Shown here in pieces: positions 20,842 to 28,699 of a stretch of 64,000 nucleotides of DNA. This DNA is from Planotetraspora thailandica (GTDB lineage: Bacteria; Actinomycetota; Actinomycetes; Streptosporangiales; Streptosporangiaceae). The position numbers and the translations under genes were made by a program. Under the pieces are notes generated by a model that ran no database searches, was not told where the DNA came from, and worked only from the letters and a program-made list of their open reading frames with translations. Location: the NCBI RefSeq assembly GCF_016863335.1, contig NZ_BOOR01000007.1, forward strand, positions 310,001 to 374,000, read 5' to 3'. The first letter of the stretch is position 1, and each line of letters starts with the position of its first letter.

Positions 20842-21264
20842 TTGGCGAAGCGACCGCAGCTCACCGGGCGAGCGGCGATCCTCGCCGTCGTCGTGTGCGC
20901 GATCGCGATGAGCCTCGCCTACCCCGTCCGGGAGTACGTCGCGCAGCGCCGGCAGATCGCACAGCTGGAGCAGCAGCAGACGCAGGCGCTCCGGCAGCTG
21001 CAGAAGCTGGAGGAGCGCCGCAAGCAGCTGGAGGACCCCGAATACATCAAGCGCCAGGCCAAGGAGCGGCTCCACTACTGTGAGCCCGGCGCGAAGTGTT
21101 TCGTGGTGCTCGACGCGAGCAACGGGAAGTCCCAGGCCAAGCAGGGGTCCAAGCAGGCGGCGAAGCCGCCCTGGTATCTCACGCTTTGGCAGTCGGTCGA
21201 GGCGGCCGACAGCGGCCGCGGCGCCGTCCAGGCCGGTACGCCGGGTCAGACGGCCGAGGAGTGA
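20842..21264 (+). CDS. divIC: FtsB/DivIC-type septum formation protein
   Basis: 140 residues from TTG 20842 with GGAAGGGG upstream; no ATG/GTG in frame fits better. One membrane helix (about residues 12-30, ILAVVVCAIAMSLAYPV) is followed by a coiled coil rich in Gln/Leu/Glu (about 35-65) and the conserved DPEYIKRQAKERLHYCEPG segment of the DivIC/FtsB family. A Gln/Lys-rich tail ends the protein. It bridges FtsQ and FtsL-type partners at the division septum. Position directly after eno is the usual actinomycete order. Confidence 0.93.
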   Translation: MAKRPQLTGRAAILAVVVCAIAMSLAYPVREYVAQRRQIAQLEQQQTQALRQLQKLEERRKQLEDPEYIKRQAKERLHYCEPGAKCFVVLDASNGKSQAKQGSKQAAKPPWYLTLWQSVEAADSGRGAVQAGTPGQTAEE

Positions 21265-21296
21265 CGAGCGGGGAGCCCGGCGGGGCTGGGGACGTG

Positions 21297-21839
21297 ATGG
21301 CAAGGAGTTCGACGGTGGTGGAACGGGCCGATCTCGACGCGGTGGAGGCCCAGCTCGGGCGTGTGCCGCGCGGGGTGCGGGCCGTCGCGCACAGGTGTCC
21401 GTGCGGCCTGCCCGACGTGCTCGAGACCGCTCCCCGGCTGCCCGACGGGTCGCCGTTCCCGACGTTGTTCTACCTGACCTGCCCCAAGGCGGCGTCGGCG
21501 ATCGGAACGCTGGAGTCGTCGGGGCTCATGAAGCAAATGCAGGCCAGGCTCGCGGACGATCCCGAGCTGGCCGCCGCCTATCTGAAGGCCCACGAGGACT
21601 ATCTGGCCCGGCGGGACGAGGCCGCCCGCCAGGAAGGCATGGAGCCGTTGCCCCGCGGCATGCAGACCGCGGGCGGCATGCCGGAGCGGGTCAAGTGCCT
21701 GCACGCCCTGGTCGCGTACGAGCTGGCCGTGCCGGGGTCGAACCCGTTCGGCCGTGAGGCCCTCGACGCCCTTCCGGACTGGTGGGCCGAGGGACCATGT
21801 GTGGAACCGCCCTGTGCGCGGACGGAGGAGTCGTCGTGA
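21297..21839 (+). CDS. DUF501 protein
   Basis: 180 residues; ATG 21297 (GTG 21294 is an alternative). Conserved features of the family are HRCPCGLPDVLETAPRLPDG, FPTLFYLTCPKA and a late RVKCLHALVAYELA, so four cysteines and two histidines may form a metal site. Function is unknown. It sits between divIC and ppx in many actinobacteria, and its stop overlaps the ppx start (GTGA), indicating translational coupling. Confidence 0.9.
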   Translation: MARSSTVVERADLDAVEAQLGRVPRGVRAVAHRCPCGLPDVLETAPRLPDGSPFPTLFYLTCPKAASAIGTLESSGLMKQMQARLADDPELAAAYLKAHEDYLARRDEAARQEGMEPLPRGMQTAGGMPERVKCLHALVAYELAVPGSNPFGREALDALPDWWAEGPCVEPPCARTEESS

Positions 21840-22765
21840 GGGTCGCGGCCGTCGACTGCGGGACCAACTCGGTCAGGTTGCTCATCGCCGACATCGCCCG
21901 CGACGGGAGCGAGCCCGTCGACGTCGAGCGCCGGATGGAGATCGTCCGACTCGGCCAGGGAGTCGACCGTACGGGCCGGCTGGCCCCGGAGGCGCTGGAG
22001 CGCACGTTCACGGCGATGCGCGGCTACGCGCAGCTCATCGCCGAGCACGCGGGGCCGTCCGGCCGGATGCCGGTCAGGGTCGTCGCCACCTCCGCGACCA
22101 GGGACGCGTCCAACCGCGCCGACTTCGTCGCCGGTGTCAGGGAGATCTTCGGCGTCGAGCCCGAGGTGGTGACCGGCGAGGAGGAGGCGCGGCTGTCCTT
22201 CACCGGAGCCACCAACGGAGGCCCGGGCGCCGGGGATGCGCCCTATCTGGTGGTCGACATCGGCGGCGGCTCCACCGAGTTCGTCGTCGGCACCGACGCG
22301 GTCGAGGGGGCCCTGTCGGTGGACATCGGCTGCGTACGGCTGACCGAGCGTCACCTGAAGGGTGACCCGCCCGACCAGGCGACGGTGGAGGCGGCGATCG
22401 CCGACATCGAGGCGGCCATGGACCGCGTCGAGGCGGTCGTCCCGGTCAGGCGGGCACGCACTCTGGTGGGGCTCGCCGGATCGGTCACCACGGTCGCGGG
22501 CATCGCGCTCGGCCTGCCCGACTACGACCCGGCGAAGATCCATCATTCACGCGTTCCCGCGCACGAGGTCCACGAGATCTCCGCCCGGCTGCTGGGCATG
22601 ACGCACGACGAGCGGGCGGCCATCCCCGTCATGCATCCGGGCCGGGTGGACGTCATCGGAGCGGGAGCCCTCATCCTCGACCGCATCGTCGCCCGGTACG
22701 GGTTCGACGAGGTCGTCGTCAGCGAGCACGACATCCTCGACGGCATCGCCTGGTCCCTCGTCTGA
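21836..22765 (+). CDS. ppx: Ppx/GppA exopolyphosphatase-type phosphatase
   Basis: 309 residues, GTG 21836 five bases after GGAGGAG. It has the ASKHA ATPase fold: VAAVDCGTNSVRLLIAD phosphate-1 loop, EEEARLSFTGA, VVDIGGGSTEFVVG phosphate-2 motif and VGLAGSVTTVAGIALG adenosine-type motif. This short actinobacterial form lacks the C-terminal HD domain of long Ppx. It removes terminal phosphate from polyphosphate or from pppGpp; which one is not decidable from sequence. Co-translated with DUF501. Confidence 0.93.
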   Translation: MRVAAVDCGTNSVRLLIADIARDGSEPVDVERRMEIVRLGQGVDRTGRLAPEALERTFTAMRGYAQLIAEHAGPSGRMPVRVVATSATRDASNRADFVAGVREIFGVEPEVVTGEEEARLSFTGATNGGPGAGDAPYLVVDIGGGSTEFVVGTDAVEGALSVDIGCVRLTERHLKGDPPDQATVEAAIADIEAAMDRVEAVVPVRRARTLVGLAGSVTTVAGIALGLPDYDPAKIHHSRVPAHEVHEISARLLGMTHDERAAIPVMHPGRVDVIGAGALILDRIVARYGFDEVVVSEHDILDGIAWSLV

Positions 22766-22804
22766 TCCACCGAGAGGTACACCCGTCGGCGGAAGTCTTG
22801 CTGC

Positions 22805-22823
22805 TACTGCGCAATGCGTAGTA
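22805..22823 (+). promoter_or_regulatory. Palindromic operator of the PadR gene
   Basis: TACTGCGCA (22805-22813), a central A and TGCGTAGTA (22815-22823) form a 9-bp dyad with one mismatch. It precedes the PadR start by 11 bases and would overlap the promoter. PadR regulators commonly repress themselves at such dyads. An upstream in-frame ATG (22814) lies at the dyad centre and is therefore an unlikely start. Confidence 0.6.
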
Positions 22824-22834
22824 CCGTGCATCGC

Positions 22835-23161
22835 GTGGACAGCAGCCAGCTCCTCAAGGGAGTGCTCGATCTCGCCGTCCTCGCGGTGCTCGCCAAACGG
22901 GACAGCTACGGCTACGACGTCGTGCGGAGCCTGCGTGAGGCGGGGCTGGACGACGTCGGCGACGCATCCGTGTACGGCACGCTGCGCCGGCTCTTCAAGG
23001 CGGGGGCGCTCAACTCCTACGTGGTCGCCTCCGACGAAGGCCCGCACCGCAAGTACTACGGCCTGAACGACGTGGGCAGGTCGCTCCTCGCCTCGTCGGC
23101 GACGAGGTGGACCACGTTCGCCGGCACCATGAACGACCTGCTCAAGGAGGTTGCGTCGTGA
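22835..23161 (+). CDS. PadR-family transcriptional regulator
   Basis: 108 residues from GTG 22835, which gives the usual VDSSQLLKGVLDLAVLAVL start; ATG 22814 would add seven residues inside the operator. The winged helix-turn-helix follows with DSYGYDVVRSLREAG, SVYGTLRRLFKAGAL and a wing ending in KYYGLNDVGRSLL. The gene overlaps a HAAS-domain membrane protein (GTGA), the typical PadR/HAAS pair in which the regulator controls its membrane partner. The signal sensed is not known. Confidence 0.93.
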   Translation: MDSSQLLKGVLDLAVLAVLAKRDSYGYDVVRSLREAGLDDVGDASVYGTLRRLFKAGALNSYVVASDEGPHRKYYGLNDVGRSLLASSATRWTTFAGTMNDLLKEVAS

Positions 23162-24180
23162 CCGTCCCCCCGATGAGCCCTGGCGCGTACGCCGAGGCGG
23201 TGCGCGCGGCCCTCGCCGACCTGCCCGCGGCCGACCGGGAGGAACTGCTCGAGGACCTCGACGACCATCTCGCGGAGGTCGCCGCGGAGCCCGGGATGAC
23301 CCTGGAGGATCGGCTCGGGCCTCCGGAGGAGTACGCGGCGGAGCTGCGGGCCGCCTACGGGGGCCGGCCCGCCGCGCGACCACGCCTTCGTCTGACCGAC
23401 CGTGCGCGCACCCGGGTGACCGGCCTGGTGCGCTCGGCGCACACCCGCTCGTTGCGGTTTCTGCCGTACAGGCAGGCGGTGGCCTTCGCGCCCGAGTTGC
23501 GGCCGGCCTGGTGGGTGTTGCGCGGCTACGTGATCGCTCTGTTCCTGCTCGCGGTGAACGGCCAGGGCAGGCTCATCCCCGGTGACCTGGCCGCGTGGGC
23601 GTTCACGCTCGCCGCCGTCTGGGTGTCGGTGTGGGTCGGCCGGCGCTCGGGCATGCGGACCTGGGGCAGGGGACTGCTTGTGGCCGTCAACGCCGTCGCC
23701 GCGATCGTGCTGCTCGGCGCGCTGGCGAGCCCGCCCGTCGAGGCGGACAGGGGCCCGGTCATGTTCGCCGACGGGCCGCAGCCCTATCCGTACGGCGTGC
23801 GGGTCGAGAACGTCTCCACCCTCGACGGCGGAAACGTCTACAACATCATTCCCTACGACAAGGACGGCTCGCCTCTGCACGATGTGCGGCTGTACGACCA
23901 GGACGGCAATCCGATCATCGTCGATCCGGAGATGTTCGGTCAGGCGATCGCCGTCCCGTGCGACGGCGAACCGCCTCTGCGCAACGCGTACCCGTTGCCT
24001 CTCACCTCCGGCGACGTGCGAGAGCATGATGGCTCGGTTCCGTGCGTCATGCGGAGCCCGTCGCCCGAGAGTCCGTCGCCGTCGGCGAGCCCCACATCGA
24101 GTGCGGAGCCGTCCCGGACGCCCGGCCCGTCACCCAAGCCGTCCCCGTCGCCGTCAGGCGCGCAGCCGGACGGGAAGTGA
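23158..24180 (+). CDS. HAAS-domain membrane protein (PadR partner)
   Basis: 340 residues, GTG 23158, 7 bases after AAGGAGG. An N-terminal HAAS (DUF1700-like) helical segment with LPAADREELLEDLDDHLAEV and LGPPEEYAAELRAAYG is followed by three or four membrane helices (about 125-220), an extracytoplasmic part and a Ser/Pro-rich tail of about 45 residues. HAAS proteins pair with PadR repressors and are thought to pass membrane or drug stress to them. The 3' end overlaps the convergent P450 gene by 27 bases. Confidence 0.85.
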   Translation: MTVPPMSPGAYAEAVRAALADLPAADREELLEDLDDHLAEVAAEPGMTLEDRLGPPEEYAAELRAAYGGRPAARPRLRLTDRARTRVTGLVRSAHTRSLRFLPYRQAVAFAPELRPAWWVLRGYVIALFLLAVNGQGRLIPGDLAAWAFTLAAVWVSVWVGRRSGMRTWGRGLLVAVNAVAAIVLLGALASPPVEADRGPVMFADGPQPYPYGVRVENVSTLDGGNVYNIIPYDKDGSPLHDVRLYDQDGNPIIVDPEMFGQAIAVPCDGEPPLRNAYPLPLTSGDVREHDGSVPCVMRSPSPESPSPSASPTSSAEPSRTPGPSPKPSPSPSGAQPDGK

Positions 24181-25368
24181 GAACAGACCGCGCATGATGG
24201 TGCTGGGCCACCAGGTCAGCCCTTCCGGGTCGGCCGCGGGAGCGAGATCGGGGAATCGGCGCAGCACCGTGCCGATGGCGACCTCCGCCTCGACCTTCGC
24301 CAGCGCGGCGCCGACGCAGTAGTGCGGGCCGCGGCCGAACGCGAGGTGCGGCTCGCCGATTCTGCCGGGGGAGAAGGTGTCGGGGTCGTCGAAGACCGCG
24401 GGGTCGCGGTTGGCGGCCAGCAGGGAAACGAGGATCGAGTCGCCGGGCACCATCTCCTGGCCGCCGATGACGACGGGCTCTGTGGGGAACCGCCAGGTCG
24501 CGTTCCTGACCGGCCCGTCGAAGCGGAGCATCTCGTCGATCACGTCGGGGAGCAGGGCGGGATCGGCCCGCACCGCCGCCATCTGCTCAGGGTGACGTAA
24601 CAGCGTGAAGATCCCGTTGCCGATGAGCGCGACCGTCGTCTCATGCCCGGCGATGAGCAGCAGGAACGCCGTGGAGGTCAGTTCGTCGGGGTGGATCTCG
24701 CCCTGGTTGGAACGCCGGACGAGCTCGGTGAGCAGGTCGTCGCCGGGGTTGGTGCGCTTGAACGCGACCAGGTCGGACAGGAACGTCTCCAGGCCGTCGG
24801 TGGCGCGGGCGATGTCCTCTACCTGGGAGGCGGCCGCCGAGTCGATCACGGACGCGTGGTGGTGGAACGTGGCGCGGTTCTCCTCCGGCACGCCGAGCAG
24901 ATCGCAGATGATCGTGATCGGCAAAGGATAGGCCAGCCCGGCGATCAGGTCGGCCTCGGGGCGGTCGGGGTCGTCGAGGCGGTCGAGAAGGCTGTCGGTG
25001 ATCTCCTGGGCCCGGGCCCGCAACTCCTCCATGCGCCGCGGGGTGAACGTGGCGCTCACGAGCCGCCGCAGCCGCGAATGGTCCTCACCGTCCACGTTGA
25101 GCATGTGGCGGGCGAGGGAGGACCGGTGATCGAGGGGAAGCCCGAGGGCGGCCGCCCGCCATTCGGGCGAGGCCGAGGCCGGGTCCTTGGACAGCGACGG
25201 ATGGGTGAGCGTCGCGACCGCGTCCTCATATCGGGTGACCAGCCAGGCGTCGCAGCCGGGCAGCGGCACGCGGGTCACGGGCTCGTTGCGCCGCAACCAG
25301 TCGTAAGCGGGATAGGGGTCGGCGTCGAACGACGGGCCGAACAGCGGGGGGCGTGAGTCGGTGGACAC
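24154..25368 (-). CDS. Cytochrome P450
   Basis: 404 residues, GTG 25368. All hallmarks of a bacterial class I P450 are present: [17 protein letters not shown]-helix with the acid/Thr pair, the ExxR of the K helix (EMLRF), and [15 protein letters not shown] with heme-ligand Cys351. HxxxR-like [16 protein letters not shown] is also present. It needs an external ferredoxin and reductase; none is adjacent. Soluble monooxygenase of unknown substrate. It is a single gene convergent with the HAAS gene, without a biosynthetic cluster around it. Confidence 0.96.
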   Translation of the reverse strand: MSTDSRPPLFGPSFDADPYPAYDWLRRNEPVTRVPLPGCDAWLVTRYEDAVATLTHPSLSKDPASASPEWRAAALGLPLDHRSSLARHMLNVDGEDHSRLRRLVSATFTPRRMEELRARAQEITDSLLDRLDDPDRPEADLIAGLAYPLPITIICDLLGVPEENRATFHHHASVIDSAAASQVEDIARATDGLETFLSDLVAFKRTNPGDDLLTELVRRSNQGEIHPDELTSTAFLLLIAGHETTVALIGNGIFTLLRHPEQMAAVRADPALLPDVIDEMLRFDGPVRNATWRFPTEPVVIGGQEMVPGDSILVSLLAANRDPAVFDDPDTFSPGRIGEPHLAFGRGPHYCVGAALAKVEAEVAIGTVLRRFPDLAPAADPEGLTWWPSTIMRGLFSLPVRLRA

Positions 25369-25527
25369 GGGCGATTACGTACCCACCTGATGCCCCGCAG
25401 AAAGATGTTTTCGCGGCATTGCGGTCATGGCCCGGCCGCTCTCTCGCGCAGGCCCGGAACCGGAGGACGGGCCCGGGCGGAACAGGGGCGCCGAGGGCCG
25501 GGTCGCGAGCCTGGCACGATCGGAGTC

Positions 25528-26364
25528 ATGAGCTTCGTACCTCCCGGATCCGGATGGCCCGACGACCTCGCCCGGCCGGACACCCCGGTCGCGCACGATG
25601 CCGCCGAGGTCTCCGCGCTCGCCGCGAGCAGCGGCACGGTCGCCGAGGTGGCCGCACGCCAGTCGGTGTGCCGCGCGTGTCCCCGCCTCGTCGAGTGGCG
25701 GGAGGACGTCGCCCGGGTCAAGCGACGGGCCTTCGCGGAGGAGACGTACTGGGGCCGCCCGGTCCCCGGTTGGGGCGACGAGAACCCCCACACGCTGATC
25801 GTCGGGCTGGCCCCGGCCGCCCACGGTGGCAACCGTACGGGCCGGATCTTCACGGGCGACCGCAGCGGGGACTGGCTGTTCGCGTCGTTGCACCGGACCG
25901 GCCTGGCCGTACAGGAGACCAGCGTGCATGCGGGCGACGGCCAGCGGCTGATCGGCGCGCGGGTGATGGCCGCGGTGCGATGTGCACCGCCGGCCAACAA
26001 GCCCACACCGGAGGAGCGCGACGCGTGCTTTCCCTGGCTGGCGAGGGAGATCGCACTGGTGGCCGGGTCGGTCCGGGTGATCGTGGTGCTCGGGGGGTTC
26101 GCCTGGCAGGCCGTCTGGCCCGCGCTGCGCGCGGCGGGCCTGTCGTTGCCGCCGCGCCGCCCGCCGTTCGGGCACGGCGTGGAGGTACCCCTGTCGTACG
26201 GCTCGGCCCCCGTGACGTTGCTGGGCTGCTACCACCCGAGCCAGCAGAACACGTTCACCGGGCGGGTGACGGCGGAGATGCTCGACGCGGTGTTCTTCAG
26301 AGCGGTCGAGCTCGCGAAGGAGGCCCCGCAGCGCCCCGCTCACAGCGCCAAGGAGCGCTTGTGA
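25528..26364 (+). CDS. Uracil-DNA glycosylase, family 5 (UdgB type)
   Basis: 278 residues, ATG 25528. The glycosylase core shows [20 protein letters not shown] (motif A) and [12 protein letters not shown] (motif B). Iron-sulfur cysteines are visible in [11 protein letters not shown] and in the [20 protein letters not shown] region. The Ala-rich motif A without the usual catalytic Asp is normal for UdgB. It removes uracil, hypoxanthine and related lesions from DNA. The first Rex-type site of the next gene overlaps its stop codon. Confidence 0.93.
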   Translation: MSFVPPGSGWPDDLARPDTPVAHDAAEVSALAASSGTVAEVAARQSVCRACPRLVEWREDVARVKRRAFAEETYWGRPVPGWGDENPHTLIVGLAPAAHGGNRTGRIFTGDRSGDWLFASLHRTGLAVQETSVHAGDGQRLIGARVMAAVRCAPPANKPTPEERDACFPWLAREIALVAGSVRVIVVLGGFAWQAVWPALRAAGLSLPPRRPPFGHGVEVPLSYGSAPVTLLGCYHPSQQNTFTGRVTAEMLDAVFFRAVELAKEAPQRPAHSAKERL

Positions 26365-26375
26365 ACGCTTTCACG
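26360..26375 (+). promoter_or_regulatory. Rex-type operator, distal site of ndh
   Basis: TGTGAACGCTTTCACG matches the actinomycete Rex consensus TGTGAACGCGTTCACA at 14 of 16 bases. Rex binds when NAD+/NADH is high and leaves when NADH rises. It overlaps the udgB stop. Confidence 0.75.
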
Positions 26376-26377
26376 AG

Positions 26378-26393
26378 TGTGAAGTCGATCACT
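26378..26393 (+). promoter_or_regulatory. CRP/FNR-like site upstream of ndh
   Basis: TGTGA-N6-TCACT fits the CRP-family half-site pattern TGTGA-N6-TCACA at 9 of 10 positions. It lies two bases after the distal Rex site. Actinobacterial CRP control of respiratory genes is known, but binding here is only inferred. Confidence 0.45.
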
Positions 26394-26480
26394 TGGGAAA
26401 GTTCTGCGATCTTTGCGCGCAGAAGATGCGCCACTACCTGCTTGTTTGAGAAGGATGGAGAAATTTCCGCTCAGAGCGGA

Positions 26481-26527
26481 TTGGTGCCGATGCCATCTCG
26501 TGACGTAAGCTTGTGAATGCTTTCACA
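26481..26527 (+). promoter_or_regulatory. ndh promoter with proximal Rex operator
   Basis: TTGGTG (26481-26486), a 19-base spacer and TAAGCT (26506-26511) form a likely promoter. TGTGAATGCTTTCACA (26512-26527) directly follows the -10 box and covers the expected transcription start. It matches the Rex consensus at 14 of 16 bases, so bound Rex would block transcription. Confidence 0.7.
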
Positions 26528-26555
26528 AGCACTCGAGGCACGAAGGGCATCCCTG

Positions 26556-27884
26556 GTGAACCGCAAGTCGAAGCACATTGTCATCGTCGGCGGTGGATAC
26601 GTGGGCCTCTACACCAGCCTGCGCCTCCAGCGCACGCTACGCCGTGAGCTGCGTGACGGGACCGTGCAGATCACGCTGATCGACCCGCAGTCCTACATGA
26701 CCTACCAGCCGTTCCTCCCGGAGGCGGCGGCAGGCAACATCTCTCCACGCCATGTCGTGGCTCCGCTGCGCCGGATACTGCCCAAGGTCCGGATCCTCAA
26801 CGGCAAGGTCTCCAAGGTGCACCACGAGGCCAGGACCGTGACGTTCGAGCCCTCCGTGGGCCAGGCGCGGGAGATCCAGTACGACGTCATCGTCATGGCC
26901 GCCGGCTCCATCTCGCGTACGCTGCCGATCCCCGGCCTCGCGGACGCGGCGATCGGGTTCAAGACCGTCGGAGAGGCGATCGCGCTCAGGAACCGGGTGA
27001 TCGCCCTTCTCGACCGGGCCGACTCCAGCGAGGACGAGGATGTGCGCCGCCGGGCGCTGACCTTCGTCGTGGTCGGCGGCGGGTTCGCCGGCATCGAGGC
27101 CCTGGCCGAACTCGAGGACATGACCGAGGACGCGATCAAGTACTACCCGAGCATCGAGAAGAAGGACCTGCGTTGGGTCCTGATCGAGGCGAGCAACCGC
27201 ATTCTGCCCGAGGTCGGCCCCGAGATGGGCGAGTGGACGGCCGAGCAGCTCCGGGAGCGCGGCATCGAGCTCAAGATGGAGACCCTCCTGCAGTCGTGCG
27301 AGGGCGGCCTGGTCAAGACCTCCGACGGCGACGTCTTCGAGTCCGCCACGATCGTCTGGACGGCCGGAGTGAAGGCCAGCCCCATCGTCAACGCAGGTGA
27401 CCTGCCCCTCGACGAGCGTGGACGCATCATGACCACCAGCCGGCTGACCATCACCGGCGTCAAGGGAGCCTTCGCGGCGGGAGACGTCGCGGGCGTGCCC
27501 GACGTGACCAACCCGGGGCAGTACTGCGCGCCCAACGCCCAGCACGCCGTGCGGCAGGCCAAGGTCCTCGGCGACAACATCACGGCCTACCTCCGGGGCG
27601 AGCCGCTGAAGGACTACCGGCACAAGTACGTCGGTTCCGTCGCCGGTCTCGGCCTGCACCGCGGCGTCGCCAACGTCTACGGGGTCAAGCTCCGCGGGAT
27701 TCCGGCGTGGTTCATGCACAGGACGTATCATCTTTCGCGGGTGCCTACGGTGAACCGCAAGGTCCGCGTGATGGCCGACTGGACGCTGTCGCTGTTCTTC
27801 AAGAGGGAGACCGTCTCGCTAGGCGAGCTGGAGCACCCCCGTGATGTGTTCAAGGCCGCAGCCCAGGGCGAGCGCAAGGCCTAG
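26556..27884 (+). CDS. ndh: Type II NADH dehydrogenase (NDH-2)
   Basis: 442 residues. GTG 26556 was chosen (GAAGGG 8 bases upstream); ATG 26517 lies inside the Rex operator. Two Rossmann folds are visible: FAD-binding IVIVGGGYVGLYTSLRLQ at the start and NADH-binding FVVVGGGFAGIEALAEL in the middle. GAFAAGDVAGVPD is the C-terminal FAD motif, and a C-terminal amphipathic helix anchors the protein to the membrane. It passes electrons from NADH to menaquinone without pumping protons. Control by Rex matches its role in redox balance. Confidence 0.95.
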   Translation: MNRKSKHIVIVGGGYVGLYTSLRLQRTLRRELRDGTVQITLIDPQSYMTYQPFLPEAAAGNISPRHVVAPLRRILPKVRILNGKVSKVHHEARTVTFEPSVGQAREIQYDVIVMAAGSISRTLPIPGLADAAIGFKTVGEAIALRNRVIALLDRADSSEDEDVRRRALTFVVVGGGFAGIEALAELEDMTEDAIKYYPSIEKKDLRWVLIEASNRILPEVGPEMGEWTAEQLRERGIELKMETLLQSCEGGLVKTSDGDVFESATIVWTAGVKASPIVNAGDLPLDERGRIMTTSRLTITGVKGAFAAGDVAGVPDVTNPGQYCAPNAQHAVRQAKVLGDNITAYLRGEPLKDYRHKYVGSVAGLGLHRGVANVYGVKLRGIPAWFMHRTYHLSRVPTVNRKVRVMADWTLSLFFKRETVSLGELEHPRDVFKAAAQGERKA

Positions 27885-28435
27885 ATCGACACCGTACGGC
27901 ACGCGTTCCGCCGGGGGCGCGTGCCGCACCGGCGCCTTCAGCACGATGCCGGCCATCCCTTCCGTCGGCGGTGCGGTCCAGAAGCGACTGCGACGGAGGG
28001 GCGGACGAGAGTGGGGCTCAGTGTTGTTACGGTGATCGGGAAGGGGCCGCCCCCGTGCGCCGTCGCCGAGGCCGCCCCTATGGCGTCTCCTTTGGCCCCC
28101 ACTGCACTTACGTACCGCCTCTTGGAGCCGCCGGCCGGCATTTTCGCGTACGGCCGGAGCCTCACGATCCCGATCACCGGCACATCGGCATGGAGGCGGC
28201 TGCCCCGCGTCCCACCTCGGCATACATGCGTGGGCGGGCATCGGGTGCCTGCCGGTCGGCCGGGTGGTGATGTCATGGAAAGTGGCAACCGTACCGGTCT
28301 GCTGCGTGATTCTTGCCAACGATTTCGGCGCGTGCCGCGTCCACCATCAGACCGGCCGTCCCGAGACTGGGGCGCCGGGGCCCGTGCCGTTCACAGTGTC
28401 CGGAAAGGGGGACAAGCGGCGTAAGGCCTAACCAG
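27885..28435. other. Gene-free region between ndh and the tRNA gene
   Basis: No open frame here has a ribosome site, recognisable motif or plausible composition on either strand. One hairpin follows ndh (listed separately). The last bases hold the tRNA promoter. Whether a small RNA is made here cannot be told from sequence. Confidence 0.6.
27897..27926 (+). terminator. Hairpin after ndh
   Basis: CGGCACGCG (27897-27905) pairs perfectly with CGCGTGCCG (27918-27926) across a 12-base loop, 12 bases after the ndh stop. No T-run follows, as is common in actinomycetes. Confidence 0.5.
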
Positions 28436-28464
28436 TTACAGATGTGCGATCCGTGGCATATGAT
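28436..28464 (+). promoter_or_regulatory. Promoter of the tRNA gene
   Basis: TTACAG (28436-28441), a 17-base spacer and TATGAT (28459-28464) form a near-consensus housekeeping promoter. The tRNA 5' end is 7 bases after the -10 box, so transcription starts at or beside the mature end. Confidence 0.75.
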
Positions 28465-28470
28465 CGCGGC

Positions 28471-28543
28471 GCCCCCGTAGCCCAACGGCAGAGGCAAGCC
28501 CCTTAAAAGGGCTGCGTTGTGGGTTCGAGTCCCACCGGGGGCA
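28471..28543 (+). tRNA. tRNA with UAA anticodon and short variable loop
   Basis: 73 bases fold as a full cloverleaf. The acceptor GCCCCCG/CGGGGGC is perfect; the D stem is 3 bp (GCC/GGC). The anticodon stem AGCCC/GGGCT encloses the loop CTTAAAA, the variable loop is GCGTT, and the T stem GTGGG/CCCAC has loop TTCGAGT. The discriminator is A and CCA is not encoded. The anticodon reads UAA, nominally leucine (UUA codons). Bacterial leucine tRNAs have a long variable arm, which this lacks, so its charging enzyme and role are uncertain. Confidence 0.88.
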
Positions 28544-28564
28544 CAGTCCCTGCCAAGCATGAGT

Positions 28565-28596
28565 AAGCCCGTGACCATACGGTCACGGGCTTCTTT
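28565..28596 (+). terminator. Rho-independent terminator of the tRNA gene
   Basis: A 12-bp stem (28565-28576 with 28581-28592) closes the tetraloop ATAC and is followed by CTTT. It starts 22 bases after the tRNA. Confidence 0.9.
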
Positions 28597-28661
28597 GGTG
28601 CCGACGCCTCTCAAGTCCCGGGACGTTTCTCCGGCCGGCTTCCCTGCGAACCACTCCGGCC

Positions 28662-28699
28662 TTGTCATATGACCCCATAGGGGTTATACAGGGGTCATG
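28662..28699 (+). promoter_or_regulatory. Leaderless operator-promoter of the RHH/Clp-N gene
   Basis: TTGTCA (28662-28667), a 17-base spacer and TATACA (28685-28690) form a strong promoter; the ATG at 28697 follows 6 bases later. Three half-sites overlap it: TATGACCCC (28668-28676), then GGGGTTAT (28680-28687), then GGGGTCAT (28691-28698). The outer two are exact reverse complements over 8 bases. Ribbon-helix-helix dimers bind such spaced half-sites, so self-repression is likely. Confidence 0.65.

Noticed and set aside
24154-25368. Part of a secondary-metabolite cluster because of the P450
   Set aside because: Neighbours are a PadR/HAAS pair and a DNA glycosylase; no synthase or tailoring genes adjoin.
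27921-28424. 167-codon frame between ndh and the tRNA gene
   Set aside because: No ribosome site, no motif, and an Arg/Pro-rich composition typical of noise.
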